In this document: positions 17,776-27,324 of the stretch, piece after piece
Numbering within the stretch: position 1 is the stretch's first letter
How the letters are laid out: each line of letters starts with the position of its first letter
NCBI RefSeq assembly: GCF_001610835.1
Contig: NZ_CP011270.1
Span: 8,307,256-8,371,255, forward strand
From: Planctomyces sp. SH-PL14
GTDB taxonomy: Bacteria > Planctomycetota > Planctomycetia > Planctomycetales > Planctomycetaceae
Direction of reading: 5' to 3'
DNA: 64,000 nucleotides
The notes under the pieces: generated by a model
Database searches by the model: none
Told to the model about the DNA's origin: nothing
What the model saw: the letters and a program-made list of their open reading frames with translations, nothing else
Program-made: the position numbers and the translations under genes

Positions 17776-18453
17776 TCAGCGTGGCCCGGCGATTTGCCGG
17801 CTGACCGCCTCGAAGACTTCGGCGGCGATGACTTCGGGGGGCCGCACCTGCGCGTCGCGAGTGACCTCCACGACCCGCCACTCCGGCCCGGTCGAGAGTT
17901 CGAGGTAGGCGGCCCGGACCGACTCCTGGTAGTCGGTGTCCGCCTCCTGCAGGTCGGCGGCCGAATCGGTGTAGTCCCGCTTCTTCTTAAGAGCGATCAG
18001 GCCCGCCGCGTCGCGGGCCGGGATGTCGAACAGCACGACGAGGTCCGGACGGGGCAGTCCGTAGAGCTCATACTCGAGGTGCTCGATCCAGTTCCGCAGC
18101 CGGAGGCGGTCTGCCCCGCGGCGCTTGCCCGCCTGGTGGGCAATGTTCGACGGGATGTAGCGGTCGAGGACGACGACTTCGTGGGCCGCCAGGGCGTCCA
18201 GGAGCGTTCCCCTCGATTCATATCGGTCGCCGGCGTAGAGCGTGGCGGCCAGGAACGGGTCGACCTCGTCGAGCCGGCCGAAGCGGCCGTTCAGGAAGTC
18301 GCCGATCCGGGCTCCGAAGAAGGTCTCCGAATACCGCGGAAAGCCCAGGAGGGCCGCGCGGCGGCCGCTTTCCACGAGGCGGCGGTGCAGGAGCGCGGCC
18401 TGCGTCCCCTTGCCGGAACCGTCGATCCCTTCAATGGCGACCAGCAAACCCAC
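17776..18453 (-). CDS. tmk: Thymidylate kinase
   Basis: A 225-residue P-loop kinase converting dTMP to dTDP. The P-loop GIDGSGKGTQ lies at residues 8-17, the DR(Y/H) motif as VVLDRYIPSNIAHQAGKR, and the LID region around LKKKRDYTDSAADLQEAD. The nucleotide-binding LGFPRYSETFFG segment corresponds to the FPR motif. Length is normal. It lies 119 bases downstream of where the purD stop would face it, on the same strand and after purD's start, so the two genes are close but purD ends in a candidate terminator of its own. Confidence 0.94.
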   Translation of the reverse strand: MGLLVAIEGIDGSGKGTQAALLHRRLVESGRRAALLGFPRYSETFFGARIGDFLNGRFGRLDEVDPFLAATLYAGDRYESRGTLLDALAAHEVVVLDRYIPSNIAHQAGKRRGADRLRLRNWIEHLEYELYGLPRPDLVVLFDIPARDAAGLIALKKKRDYTDSAADLQEADTDYQESVRAAYLELSTGPEWRVVEVTRDAQVRPPEVIAAEVFEAVSRQIAGPR

Positions 18454-18538
18454 GCCTGATGCCTTTCAGATCCGCGGACCGTCCCCCGGGGACGTCGCGC
18501 GATCCAAGGTGAGAACTGCAAAGTGAAAATGCGAACCA

Positions 18539-18566
18539 AAGAGGGGCATCGCGGCCCGCCTCTTCC
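18539..18566 (-). terminator. Possible stem-loop between tmk and purD
   Basis: On the minus strand AAGAGG(C)GGGC can pair with GCCC-CTCTT across a short loop, followed by TTTGG. It lies just after the purD stop codon (18573). The stem has one bulge and the T-run is short. Confidence 0.4.
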
Positions 18567-18572
18567 GCCGAC

Positions 18573-19853
18573 TTACCGTGGGCTGCGGGCCTTGTCGGAA
18601 ATGTCCTTCCGGCACCACGCCCCCTGCCAGCGGATGCATTTGACCGCTTCGTAGGCCTTCCGCTTGGCGTCGTCGAGGTCGTTCCCGATCGCCGTAACGC
18701 CAAGGACCCGGCCGCCGTCGGTAACGACCTGGTCCCCCTTGGCGGTCGTTCCGGCGTGGAACACCTTGACGTCCGGGAGCTGGGCCGCGGCGTCGAGGCC
18801 GCGGATCGCGTGTCCCTTGTCGTACTTGCCGGGATAGCCTTCAGCCGCCATGACGACGCACAGCGCCGGGCGGGGATCCCACTGCAGCGGCGGGAGGTCC
18901 TGCAGCCGGCCGTCGGCCGCGGCGGAGAGGAGCGTGAAGAGGTCGGTCTTGAGCCGCATCAGGACCGGCTGTGTTTCCGGATCGCCGAGGCGGACGTTGA
19001 ATTCGAGGACCTTCGGTCCCTGCGGCGTCAGCATGATGCCCGCGTAGAGGATGCCGCGGAAATCGATGCCCATCCGCTTCAGCGTGTGGACGGTCGGAAT
19101 GAGGATCTTGGTTTCGACCTCTTCCATGAGCTCCGGCGTCGCGAACGGGGCGGGAGTGTAGGCTCCCATGCCGCCGGTGTTCGGGCCCTGGTCGTTGTCC
19201 CAGGCCGCCTTGTGGTCCTGGGCGGGGGCCAGGGGGATGATCGTGCGGCCGTCGACGACTGCCAGGACGCTCACTTCCTGGCCCTGGAGGCGGTCTTCGA
19301 TGACGACCCGGTCGCCGGCTGCGCCGAACTCGCGGGTGACCATGATCCGCTTGATGGCGTCGAGGGCTTCGACCTTGTTCGAGCAGACGATGACGCCCTT
19401 GCCCTGGGCCAGGCCGTCGGCTTTGACGACATGGGAGGAGTCTTCGCGTTCCTGGAGGAAGCGGATGGCGTCGTCGGCGGAGGTGAAGGTCCGGCCTTCG
19501 GCCGTGGGGATGTTTCCCTTCCGCATGACCTCTTTGAAGAAGACTTTGCTCCCTTCGAGCTGGGCGGCGGCTTTCGTCGGTCCGAAGATCCGGAGTTTTG
19601 CGGTGAGGAAGGCGTCGACGAGGCCATCGACGAGCGGCGCTTCGGGGCCGACGACGGTGAGGTCAATTTTTTCTTTACGGGCGAAGGAGACGAGGCGGGC
19701 GATGTCGGTCGCGCCGATGTCGACGTTCTGGACGTCGAGGCCCGTTCCGGCGTTGCCGGGGGCGCAGTAGACGTTCGTCACGCGAGGGGATTGCGAGAGT
19801 TTCCAGCACAGCGCGTGCTCTCGTCCGCCCTGACCAATTACGAGGACCTTCAT
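18573..19853 (-). CDS. purD: Phosphoribosylamine--glycine ligase
   Basis: A 426-residue GAR synthetase, the ATP-dependent second step of de novo purine synthesis. The N-domain begins KVLVIGQGGREHALCWKL. The ATP-grasp core shows VVKADGLAQGKGVIVC, the glycinamide-binding stretch PAQDHKAAWDNDQGPNTGGMGAY, and the metal end KVLEFNVRLGDPETQ. Length and motif order are normal for monofunctional PurD. The start is ATG 19853. It lies upstream of tmk on the same strand. Confidence 0.97.
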   Translation of the reverse strand: MKVLVIGQGGREHALCWKLSQSPRVTNVYCAPGNAGTGLDVQNVDIGATDIARLVSFARKEKIDLTVVGPEAPLVDGLVDAFLTAKLRIFGPTKAAAQLEGSKVFFKEVMRKGNIPTAEGRTFTSADDAIRFLQEREDSSHVVKADGLAQGKGVIVCSNKVEALDAIKRIMVTREFGAAGDRVVIEDRLQGQEVSVLAVVDGRTIIPLAPAQDHKAAWDNDQGPNTGGMGAYTPAPFATPELMEEVETKILIPTVHTLKRMGIDFRGILYAGIMLTPQGPKVLEFNVRLGDPETQPVLMRLKTDLFTLLSAAADGRLQDLPPLQWDPRPALCVVMAAEGYPGKYDKGHAIRGLDAAAQLPDVKVFHAGTTAKGDQVVTDGGRVLGVTAIGNDLDDAKRKAYEAVKCIRWQGAWCRKDISDKARSPR

Positions 19854-19940
19854 ACAGCCTGAGACTCCGGGAATGCGGCCCTGGAGTATAGCCTGGGTGG
19901 GAGCGTCACGACAGCGGCCGGAGTTGCGAAGCTCAACCTA

Positions 19941-20265
19941 CCGGGTCCAGGGGGTCACCCCTGGTGGGGGATGCAAGGGGGCAACGCCCTCTTGCCCGCC
20001 GGAGGCCTGGCCGTCGGAAACCGTCAGAAGGAGCACGTATCCAAGCGCGGACAACGTGTCGTATGCCCCCTCACCAACACGCGGAGATTGCAAAGCCAGC
20101 GGTGTGGTACAGATGAGTCCTCATTGCTGGTACCACAAAGCGGACGGCCGTTGTTTACCACGGTTCCGCACAGAAATGCCTCCGGCGGCAAGGGGGCGTG
20201 GCCCCCTTGACCCCAGGCTGCCGTGGCACGTTGGGTTTGAGCGACCGGAGTCGTGCCGGCTAGGA
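19941..20265 (+). repeat. Intergenic structured repeat, copy R5
   Basis: This 325 bp copy lies between tandem minus-strand genes. Its right edge abuts the stop codon of the next gene (20268), so the usual GGTTCGAGCC tail is missing. H4 is of the C·G type with a GTG loop. H5 has a 6 bp GGCACG/CGTGCC stem. In the centre TGTGGTAC (20103-20110) pairs perfectly with GTACCACA (20130-20137), a stem only partly kept in other copies. Confidence 0.9.
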
Positions 20266-20267
20266 CT

Positions 20268-21392
20268 CTATTTGGCGGGGAGCGGCTTGGGATCGAACGG
20301 ATAGACGTGGACGAACGGCTTGCCCCCTTCATCCAGCTTGAGAGAGAGACTCAACCGCGCCTGGTGGACCACTGTATTGACCACGAGCGCGTACGCCAGT
20401 TTCTTCGCCGGATGGCTCACCATCACCATCGCCGGATCAATCGACTTCGCGAGACACCGCGGGTAGTCGATCAGGATCGGAGTCGCCGTCCGCTCCGAAC
20501 ACGCCTCCAGCACGGTCTTCAGCGGGACCTGTTCAAAATCGACCTGCCCGTTCTGAAAGTACGTCGGAGCAACCAGATGCCGCGGCTTGTCCGGATCGAG
20601 CGGCCAACCGACGGGCCACGGCTCGGGGATCATCGAAAGAGGCTGAATCACCAGTTCGATCGTCCCGGAGGGAGTCCGCTCCGGCCGGAACCCGAGCCGC
20701 TGATCGGCCAGCAGAGCCGCAAGCGCCGTCCCTTTCGCCAGCCCCAGCGGATTGACGCGGAGCGGCGCCTCGCCCGCCACGGCTTCGGTAGCCGTCGTAT
20801 GAATCCGGAGGGGATAAGGGATCTTCCAGTCGGCCGCGGCCAGCGCCTCCTTCAGCGTCATTCCGACGAACGCGGTCGTCGTCGGCCGGGAGAGCGTTTC
20901 AAAGATCTCGTCGAACTGGGTCTTGTCGAGCCCCCAGAGCGGCTTACCGTCGGGCGTTCCCTGGGCCCCGTAGACCCGCAGTTCGTCCAGCCACTCCTTG
21001 ACCTTCTCCCGGTCCGCGGTCGTGAACTTGCGGCTGTCGAACAGGACCGTCCCCCGCGGATCGAGGCGGCCAACCACCCGGACCGTGCGGAGCGTTCCCC
21101 GGACCGATTCCGTCGTCGCGGGACGCTCGTCGCGGTTCCCCTGCCGGAGCTGTGCGGAGATCCCCAGGGTCTGGAAGAACCGGCCCCATTCCTGGACCTC
21201 GGCTCCCGCACCGACCGAGGGGATAATGACGTCGACTTCGACGATCGTCTTGAGCTGCCCCACCTCCCCCTCGCCGCCAGGAACGGCTCCAGCGGGCGGC
21301 GGAGACGAGGCGCGGGGCTGTGCGACGACGGCCGCGGCGGAGAGGGCCAGCGCCAGCACGACGACAAACGAAGTTCGAGTGGTCATGGGCAT
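20268..21392 (-). CDS. Exported hypothetical protein, 374 residues
   Basis: The longest frame starts at 21821, but that part overlaps the metallophosphatase gene and has no protein character. ATG 21392 gives a clear signal peptide (TSFVVVLALALSAAAVVAQ, cleavage near residue 23). The mature protein begins with a Pro/Ala-rich linker, then mixed alpha/beta sequence with repeated short modules (GMTLKEALAAADW, GTALAALLADQRLGF, VPLKTVLEACSERTATPILIDY). These resemble the STN/secretin-like or 'DUF4974-like' small beta domains seen in planctomycete periplasmic proteins, but no family is certain. It is 98 bases after the metallophosphatase on the same strand. Confidence 0.75.
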   Translation of the reverse strand: MPMTTRTSFVVVLALALSAAAVVAQPRASSPPPAGAVPGGEGEVGQLKTIVEVDVIIPSVGAGAEVQEWGRFFQTLGISAQLRQGNRDERPATTESVRGTLRTVRVVGRLDPRGTVLFDSRKFTTADREKVKEWLDELRVYGAQGTPDGKPLWGLDKTQFDEIFETLSRPTTTAFVGMTLKEALAAADWKIPYPLRIHTTATEAVAGEAPLRVNPLGLAKGTALAALLADQRLGFRPERTPSGTIELVIQPLSMIPEPWPVGWPLDPDKPRHLVAPTYFQNGQVDFEQVPLKTVLEACSERTATPILIDYPRCLAKSIDPAMVMVSHPAKKLAYALVVNTVVHQARLSLSLKLDEGGKPFVHVYPFDPKPLPAK

Positions 21393-21490
21393 CTCGCGGG
21401 AAGGGTGGCCGAGGGAACGTCCGGGCAGAGGAGCACCGGTCCGTGCCGGCGGTAGTCCACCTGTATTGCACCCCTGATCGCGACGACGAG

Positions 21491-22243
21491 TCAAGATGAG
21501 TACAGAATCTCCATCTCCGGAAGCAGGACGCAGCTCAGGACGCCGTCCGCCTCCCCCCCCGAGGTGTCGATGAGGATCCGCTTTCGCGTCATCAGCACGC
21601 TGGGGACGCGGACGTGGCCGGAGACGACTGTCTGGTGGCAGTCGGCAGGGACCGTGGCAGGCTGCCCTTCGGGCCCGATCGTCAGGTTCTTGGAGCAGAG
21701 CCACTGGGGGCGGCTCAGGGTGAAATCCCGCGCCTGGAGGATCGACCGCTGCACGGAGAACGGGGAGTGCGGCTCTAGGCCCGCGTGCACGAAGAAGTAC
21801 TCCGGATGGTCGACGCACCACGGGAGGTCCGACAGGTAGCGCCCGTGCTCCTCCGGAAGGGTGGCCGCCAGCCGCGAGAGATCGCCGAAGGGGACGCCGT
21901 ACGATTCGAACGTCGGCCGGGCGCCGTAGTGGTCGAGCCAGCGGTGCGGCCAGGTGGAATCCGGAGTGGTCGGGACGCGCCGCACGGCGGCCGACATCGC
22001 CAGCTCATGGTTGCCGGCGATCGCGGTCGTCAGCGGGTGCTCCGCCTTGAGCTGCAGGACCAGATCGATCGCCCCCTTGGGGTCGGGCCCGCGGTCGACT
22101 AGGTCGCCGATGAAGACGATCCAGCGGCGGTCATAATCCTTGAGCCGCTTGATCTGGTCCAGGAGCCCCTGCAGCCGCCGCGTGTGTCCGTGGACGTCGC
22201 CGATGACGGCGATCGGTCCCGTGATCGAAGTCGTGAAATCCAT
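21491..22243 (-). CDS. Serine/threonine-type metallophosphatase (PPP/ApaH-like)
   Basis: A 250-residue calcineurin-like phosphoesterase. The PPP signature motifs are in order: GDVHGH (Asp16, His18), FIGDLVDRGPDPKG (Asp47), AGNHELA, and a C-terminal VSGHVRVPSV with the expected His. The family uses a di-metal site to dephosphorylate phosphoproteins or split dinucleoside polyphosphates; PrpA/PrpE-like bacterial phosphatases have this length. Substrate cannot be told from sequence. It is cytoplasmic, with a Ser/Thr kinase elsewhere in the window (44.5 kb) but no linkage. Confidence 0.9.
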   Translation of the reverse strand: MDFTTSITGPIAVIGDVHGHTRRLQGLLDQIKRLKDYDRRWIVFIGDLVDRGPDPKGAIDLVLQLKAEHPLTTAIAGNHELAMSAAVRRVPTTPDSTWPHRWLDHYGARPTFESYGVPFGDLSRLAATLPEEHGRYLSDLPWCVDHPEYFFVHAGLEPHSPFSVQRSILQARDFTLSRPQWLCSKNLTIGPEGQPATVPADCHQTVVSGHVRVPSVLMTRKRILIDTSGGEADGVLSCVLLPEMEILYSS

Positions 22244-22345
22244 GCGTCCTGCGGAGAGAAAGGCGGCGGGCGGAAAACGAAAGACCGGCTGCTCCCTGCA
22301 GCGCGGCCGACCGAGCGGGTCGCGGAAATCTTAGAAGCTGACCCC

Positions 22346-22394
22346 GTGAAACGAAACAGGGGAGGGCGCCGCGGCATCGCGACGCCCTCCCCTG
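22346..22394 (-). terminator. Strong terminator after the DUF1552 gene
   Basis: A perfect 12 bp GC-rich stem (22383-22394 with 22357-22368 on the minus strand) is followed by TTTCGTTTC. It lies 19 bases after the DUF1552 stop codon and closes the DUF1592-DUF1552 operon. Confidence 0.9.
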
Positions 22395-22412
22395 CCGCTG
22401 TTTCCATCTCGC

Positions 22413-23723
22413 TCAGACGAGTTCGCTGAGCGGGCCCGCGCCGCAGAAGTCCGGGTTGCCGAACTTGTCGATGCGGTGGCCGAACGCGTGGGCGAACGAC
22501 ATAAGGAGGCGGTTGTGCGGGACCTTGTCGAACTTGAGCGACCGCCCCATCTTGAAATCGAGCCCGCCGCCGACCATGACGAACGGGATGTTGTCGAGCG
22601 TGTGCGAGTTCCCCTGGCCGAGCTCGTTCGTCCAGACGAGCGTCGTGTTGTCGAGGAGGCTTCCCACTCCACCCGGCTCCGGCGTTTCGGCCAGCCGCTG
22701 GCAGAGGTAGGCGAGCTGCTCGCAGTACCACTTGTTGATCTTGGTGAGCTTCTCCTGGACCGGCTCGTTGCTGTCCGGCTCATGGGAGAGCTCGTGGTGC
22801 CCTTCGTCGACGCCGATCCACTTCATCCGGGCGCCGCCGACGGAGTTCGTGATCTGGAACGTCGCCACACGGGCGAAGTCCGCGACGAAGCTGTTGACCA
22901 TCAGGTCAATCTGCATCTTCGTCAGCTTGGGCATGTTCTCGTTCTGCTCTTCGACGCCTTTTTCGAGCTGCGGAACGGCATGGCCGACGAGGTTTGGCGT
23001 CGCCTGCATCTCCTGCTCGAACTGGCGGACGAAGGTGGTCTGCTCTTCGAGGAGGTGGCGGTCTTCGGCGCTCAGCTTCGGACGGAGCTTGGCGATGTCC
23101 GTCTGGAGGTTGTCGAGGACGCTCTTGAGGCTCTCCTGGTCCTTCATGCGGCCGTAGAGCTTGTTGAACATCTGGTACGGGTCGTCGATCGGCGAGACCG
23201 GCTTGTTGGCCCCGGCGTAGCTCATACGAGTCCAGGTGTCGGCCCGCTCGGGGACCATGACGCCGAACTCCAGCGAGCCGAACCGCGTGCGGGTGGCGGC
23301 GCTTTGCTGGAGGTAGTTCTTGATCTCCTGGTCGATCGAGATCCCGCTCGCCCAGCCGGCCGGCGTGTCCGATCCCCCCTGGATGTTCCCCGGGAAGAGC
23401 TCGGTTCCGGTCAGCAGGCAGCCCATGCCGCGCATGTGGTTGTCGCCGTCGCCGCGAACCTTGTCGCACACGCCGTGGAGGATGAGGGTCTTGCTCTTGA
23501 ACGGCTCGAGCGGCGAGAGGCTTTCCTTCAGCGTGAAGTTCTCGCCCGCCTCGTCAGGCCAGAACGTCTTGGGGACGATCCCGTTGGGGCTGAACATGAC
23601 GACGAGCCGCTGCTTCCGCTGAGCCTGGTTCGCGAACCCGAGGCTCGGCAGGTTTAGGAGGAACGGCAGGCTGGCGGCGCTGAGGCCAAGGTCGCGGAGG
23701 AATTCGCGGCGGGTGTGACGCAT
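22413..23723 (-). CDS. DUF1552 domain-containing protein
   Basis: A 436-residue protein. The frame is open to 23783, but ATG 23723 places a twin-arginine motif ([12 protein letters not shown]) at residue 3, followed by a hydrophobic core, so this start is chosen. The body matches DUF1552, a planctomycete/PVC family of the sulfatase-like superfamily: [38 protein letters not shown], and the C-terminal [20 protein letters not shown] segment. The family nearly always follows a DUF1592-type cytochrome gene, as here (105-base gap). Roles in degrading sulfated or complex polysaccharides have been proposed but not shown. Confidence 0.93.
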   Translation of the reverse strand: MRHTRREFLRDLGLSAASLPFLLNLPSLGFANQAQRKQRLVVMFSPNGIVPKTFWPDEAGENFTLKESLSPLEPFKSKTLILHGVCDKVRGDGDNHMRGMGCLLTGTELFPGNIQGGSDTPAGWASGISIDQEIKNYLQQSAATRTRFGSLEFGVMVPERADTWTRMSYAGANKPVSPIDDPYQMFNKLYGRMKDQESLKSVLDNLQTDIAKLRPKLSAEDRHLLEEQTTFVRQFEQEMQATPNLVGHAVPQLEKGVEEQNENMPKLTKMQIDLMVNSFVADFARVATFQITNSVGGARMKWIGVDEGHHELSHEPDSNEPVQEKLTKINKWYCEQLAYLCQRLAETPEPGGVGSLLDNTTLVWTNELGQGNSHTLDNIPFVMVGGGLDFKMGRSLKFDKVPHNRLLMSFAHAFGHRIDKFGNPDFCGAGPLSELV

Positions 23724-23828
23724 GCGGGCTCGTGTCGTCTGGGCCGGAATGGCGGGAGGGCTGGGAGTCGTCAGGCGGGACATTCGTCCCGGAGGGGTGA
23801 CAGAGAAGCGACTGGCATCGCGTTTCGA

Positions 23829-26168
23829 TCAGCCTCCGGGTGTCGCAGAATTATATGCAGGATGCTTGATGGATGACATCAGTCCGATGTCGACCAAAAG
23901 CTTCCGAATGTTGAAATTGTTCTTCTGGAAATCCGATTTCAACTGATTCCGGACCTCCGGTCCATAAGCCCGGACCGACTGCTTCACGCAATATTGAAAC
24001 AGCTGGTCGACGAAGGCGGTGTGGACTTCGTCGCTGTCCGCCAGGAACTTCGCCAGTCCCGATGCTCCTTCGATGGGGACGAGGTCTCCCTTGCGGTCGC
24101 GGTAGGTCCCCTTGGCATCGATCGGCTTTCCCTGCTCCGCGTCGCGATACCGACCGACGGCGTCGAAGTGTTCGAACGAGAAACCGAGCGGGTTGATCAT
24201 GGTGTGACAGCTCTGACACGCCTCGGGGCTGGTCTGGAGCGCCACCCGCTCCCGCGTGGTCAGCCCGGCGTGCAGATCTGGCGCGAGCGGTGCGACCGCC
24301 ACGGGGGGCGTCCGCAGGGCCCGGCCGAGGACGCTCCGCGAGACGAAGACGCCGCGGTGGATCGGCGAGCTGGTCGCGGTGTAGGCGAAACCGGCCATCA
24401 GGTAGGGATGGGTCAGGATCCCGCCGTTGTCCTTCTCCGTCAGGACGACGGGGGCGTACTCGGCCCCTTCAGGGACCTGTGCGCCGTAGAACTTCGCCAG
24501 CCGGTCGTTCAGGTAGACCTGCTTCGTGAGGAACAACTGCCGCAGGTCGGTCGCGTCGCTGCGGAGGAACTCGTCGAGCGTCAGCTCCAGCGAATTCCGG
24601 AGGTCCGCCGCGACCTGGGCGTCGAACCCCGGATACTTCTCCTTGTCCTTCGTCAGGTCCGGGTGCTGCTCGACCTTGAGCCAGCGCATGAAGAACTCGT
24701 GCAGCTTGGCATTGGCCCGCGGATCGCGAGCCATCCGCTCCGCCTGCTGCCGCATCTGCTCGGGCTTCACGAAGTTTCCCTTGGCGACCGCTTCCCGCAG
24801 GTCGCGGTCGGGCATCGAGTCCCACATCGTGAACGAGAGCCGAGAGGCGATATCCCAGGGGTCGTTCTGCTGCTCGACTTCGCGGAACAGGAACCGGGGG
24901 GACTTCATCGCCAGCAGGACGACGCGGCGGACACCAAGCTCCGGGTCCCCCGCCTCGCCGTAGACCTGATCGATATAGAGCTGCCGCTCTTCGTCCGTCA
25001 GCGGACGGCGGAAGGCCCGCTCGGTGAATTTGGCGCAGAACTCCCGGAGCTTGGCATCGCGATCAGCGGCGTCCTTCTTGGTGGCGGAGAACTCGCCGAT
25101 GTGATCGACGACATAATTCGCGGTGTCGATCGCCGCTTCGGTCGTGGCCTGGTCCCACTCGCGGGAGACCGAGGCGGCCCGCTCGTAACCCACGCTCCGG
25201 TCGTCGGGCGGGAAGGGCGTGCTGAGGATGAACGTCTCGGGGGCGTTCCCCGGCGCGAGGAACCGCGCGGCGATCGGCTCGACTTCCATTCCCGGCCGTT
25301 TCCACAGGAGCTTGATCGAAGCGGGCTTCGACTCCGGCTTTTCCTTCTGCTTGTCGGCGTCGTTGACTCCCTGCTTCGCCTTGGAGAACTCGAGACGGAT
25401 CGGGTAGGTCCGGCCGCCGAGGAGGTACATCGTTTCCCGGTATTCCACGTCGTTGCCCGACTTGACCCAGGCGTCGATGATTGGCGTCCGGGTGTCGTTG
25501 ATCCAGAGCCGCGCGGCGTGCTCGGTGTGGACGATCAGTTCATACGCGCCCGTTTCCGGCGGCGTGATCGTCCCGCCCCACTTGATCGAGAACTCGTAGT
25601 CTTCGATCTTCCCCTCTTCGGGGCTCTTGGTGCCGAAGTCGAAGTTGATCTGCGGGTCGACCCGCTCGATGACGCGGTTTTCCTTATTGAACCGCCGGTT
25701 CTTGAAGTACTCGCCGCTCAGCCCCTGCTTGTCTTCTCGCTTCGGGTTCCAGCGGAAGCTCTGGATCAGGTCGGCGACGACGTTGCGGTGCTGACGGACG
25801 GTGAGCCGCGACAGGTCGACGCGGGCCGGGCGGTTCCGGGCCTGGGCGATCGGCGAATAGAAGGTGTCGTAGACGAAGCGGGAGACGACGACCGCCTCCT
25901 CGCCGTTGATCGCCTCCGGTTCCCCTTCGGGCATCGTCTTGTCGATGTATTCCGTCAGTTCGGGGAGCGAACGGTCGCCGATGAGCGGATGGGCGTACTC
26001 GGTCTGGACCCCTTCCCCCTTGTCGCCGTGGCAGGAGGCGCAGTGCTGCTTGAACAGCGCGGCACCGTCAGGCGCGCTCCAGAGCAACGATGGGAGCCCG
26101 AACAGACAGAGAACGCCCCAGGCAAACGATGAGGAGAGCCGACCTGAACGAGCGCAGGGTGAGGTCAT
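23829..26168 (-). CDS. DUF1592/DUF1588/DUF1585 planctomycete cytochrome-c protein
   Basis: A 779-residue exported multidomain protein. ATG 26168 is chosen because it starts a signal peptide (SSSFAWGVLCLFGLPSLLWSA); the open frame beyond it has no such character. A cytochrome c CxxCH motif lies at Cys43-Cys46-His47. Then come a DUF1587-type segment, a PA14-like beta domain (residues ~140-240, GEYFKNRRF...ETGAYELIVHTEHAARLWIND), DUF1595/DUF1592 (ERAFRRPLTDEERQLY, SRLSFTMWDSMPD), DUF1588 (GGILTHPYLMAGFAYTATSSPIHRGVF) with a second CxxCH, and DUF1585 at the end. The family is thought to form periplasmic redox or sugar-binding complexes with DUF1552 proteins. It is first in that two-gene operon. 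Confidence 0.93.
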   Translation of the reverse strand: MTSPCARSGRLSSSFAWGVLCLFGLPSLLWSAPDGAALFKQHCASCHGDKGEGVQTEYAHPLIGDRSLPELTEYIDKTMPEGEPEAINGEEAVVVSRFVYDTFYSPIAQARNRPARVDLSRLTVRQHRNVVADLIQSFRWNPKREDKQGLSGEYFKNRRFNKENRVIERVDPQINFDFGTKSPEEGKIEDYEFSIKWGGTITPPETGAYELIVHTEHAARLWINDTRTPIIDAWVKSGNDVEYRETMYLLGGRTYPIRLEFSKAKQGVNDADKQKEKPESKPASIKLLWKRPGMEVEPIAARFLAPGNAPETFILSTPFPPDDRSVGYERAASVSREWDQATTEAAIDTANYVVDHIGEFSATKKDAADRDAKLREFCAKFTERAFRRPLTDEERQLYIDQVYGEAGDPELGVRRVVLLAMKSPRFLFREVEQQNDPWDIASRLSFTMWDSMPDRDLREAVAKGNFVKPEQMRQQAERMARDPRANAKLHEFFMRWLKVEQHPDLTKDKEKYPGFDAQVAADLRNSLELTLDEFLRSDATDLRQLFLTKQVYLNDRLAKFYGAQVPEGAEYAPVVLTEKDNGGILTHPYLMAGFAYTATSSPIHRGVFVSRSVLGRALRTPPVAVAPLAPDLHAGLTTRERVALQTSPEACQSCHTMINPLGFSFEHFDAVGRYRDAEQGKPIDAKGTYRDRKGDLVPIEGASGLAKFLADSDEVHTAFVDQLFQYCVKQSVRAYGPEVRNQLKSDFQKNNFNIRKLLVDIGLMSSIKHPAYNSATPGG

Positions 26169-26460
26169 GGCGAATTGGAAGGCGGGAGTGGAACGCGGGC
26201 TGGGGCACGATCCGGGGACGGAAACGCGTCGAATCCGGACCGAGGAAGGAGGCGACCGGAGGCCGGTCGGACCAATGCCTGATTGTATCGGTCGCCGCTG
26301 ATCGGAAACAGCAAATTCGGGCGAGTTTCCGTCGTTTCGCCGGTCGGGAAAGAGCGCGCGGTGCGCTCGTCCGTGTCGCACCGCGCTGATCGGGGGACCG
26401 CCGGACGCTATCGTGCGATCATCGTCGTCTTCTCGCCCCCTCTCCTGACGCTCGATTGCC

Positions 26461-27228
26461 GTGAACGACCGCCGCTTCTTCGTCGTCGTGGGGTTTGCCG
26501 CCGTTCTGATCATTGCGCTGCTGCTCGTCCGGGATTGGCGGGACCGAGCGGTTTTCGACAATCTTCCGAAGACGACGAGCCTCTCCGGAGCCTTTACTGC
26601 CCGGGAGGGAGTCGCCGAGGCGCGACGGATCGCGGCCCTGTGGGATCCCGCGGCGTTCCTCCAGTGCGTGCGGATCGCCTACCGCGGGGATCCGCACGGC
26701 GACGACCCCGCCATCACGTTTGAGGGGGCGCCGATTCCTCCCAGCGGCTGGATGTACCGCTTTTTCTCGCGGCCGCGCGGGCAGTTCCTCGTCCTGACGC
26801 TCACTCCGGACGGTCTTTGCGACGCGGAATCCGAGAGCGCGGTCAACTACCTCAACTCCCAGCCGCTGGCGGACAGCTTCCTCGACAGCTCGCGGGCCTT
26901 CGAGATCGCCGAGGAGTCCTTCGGTCGAGCGTTCAGGAAGGAGGGGCCGGTCGTGCGAATGTACGCGCAGGCGACGACGTGGCCCTCGAATGTCGGCGGG
27001 CCGCCGGATCCGACGCCGCATCGGTCCACCTGGCAGATTCACTATATCGCTCCGCGGCGGCTCGAGAGGCGGGTGGATCTCTACCTGATGCTCGACGCGG
27101 TGGACGGACGCGTCCTGACGGTCCAGGAGGACGAGGCCGGTCAGGTTCGCACGATTCACAACGGCTTTGCGGAACGGGAAGTTCCTAGGAGTTCCTCCGA
27201 GGCGAACGGGCATCGCGAGCGTCGTTGA
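26461..27228 (+). CDS. Membrane-anchored hypothetical protein, 255 residues
   Basis: Begins at GTG 26461 with one N-terminal membrane helix (RFFVVVGFAAVLIIALLLV, residues 5-23), so the rest should lie outside the cytoplasm. The exported part has no family I recognise. Its C-terminal strand pair RVDLYLMLDAVDGRVLTVQED resembles the end of PepSY-like repeats. There is no CxxC or heme motif. It is divergent from the DUF1592 cytochrome across a 292-base gap without the structured repeat, and 96 bases upstream of the HEPN-like gene. Confidence 0.75.
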   Translation: MNDRRFFVVVGFAAVLIIALLLVRDWRDRAVFDNLPKTTSLSGAFTAREGVAEARRIAALWDPAAFLQCVRIAYRGDPHGDDPAITFEGAPIPPSGWMYRFFSRPRGQFLVLTLTPDGLCDAESESAVNYLNSQPLADSFLDSSRAFEIAEESFGRAFRKEGPVVRMYAQATTWPSNVGGPPDPTPHRSTWQIHYIAPRRLERRVDLYLMLDAVDGRVLTVQEDEAGQVRTIHNGFAEREVPRSSSEANGHRERR

Positions 27229-27324
27229 TTGACGCGACGCAAGTCTGCGCCTCACACTTCCCGCGATCGCCTGGGGCGATCACGGCGCTGGTCACATCCT
27301 TCAAGGGGCTGCGTTGGGGGCCAT

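Noticed and set aside
19971-20210. Short open frames in most repeat copies with a shared peptide (MQGGNALLPAGGL, KEHVSKRGQR)
   Set aside because: The same peptide appears because the DNA is conserved. There is no ribosome-binding site, the frame is broken or shifted in several copies, and stem positions co-vary without regard to codons.
23994-26132. 712-residue plus-strand frame opposite the DUF1592 gene
   Set aside because: Antisense shadow; no motif and no ribosome-binding site.
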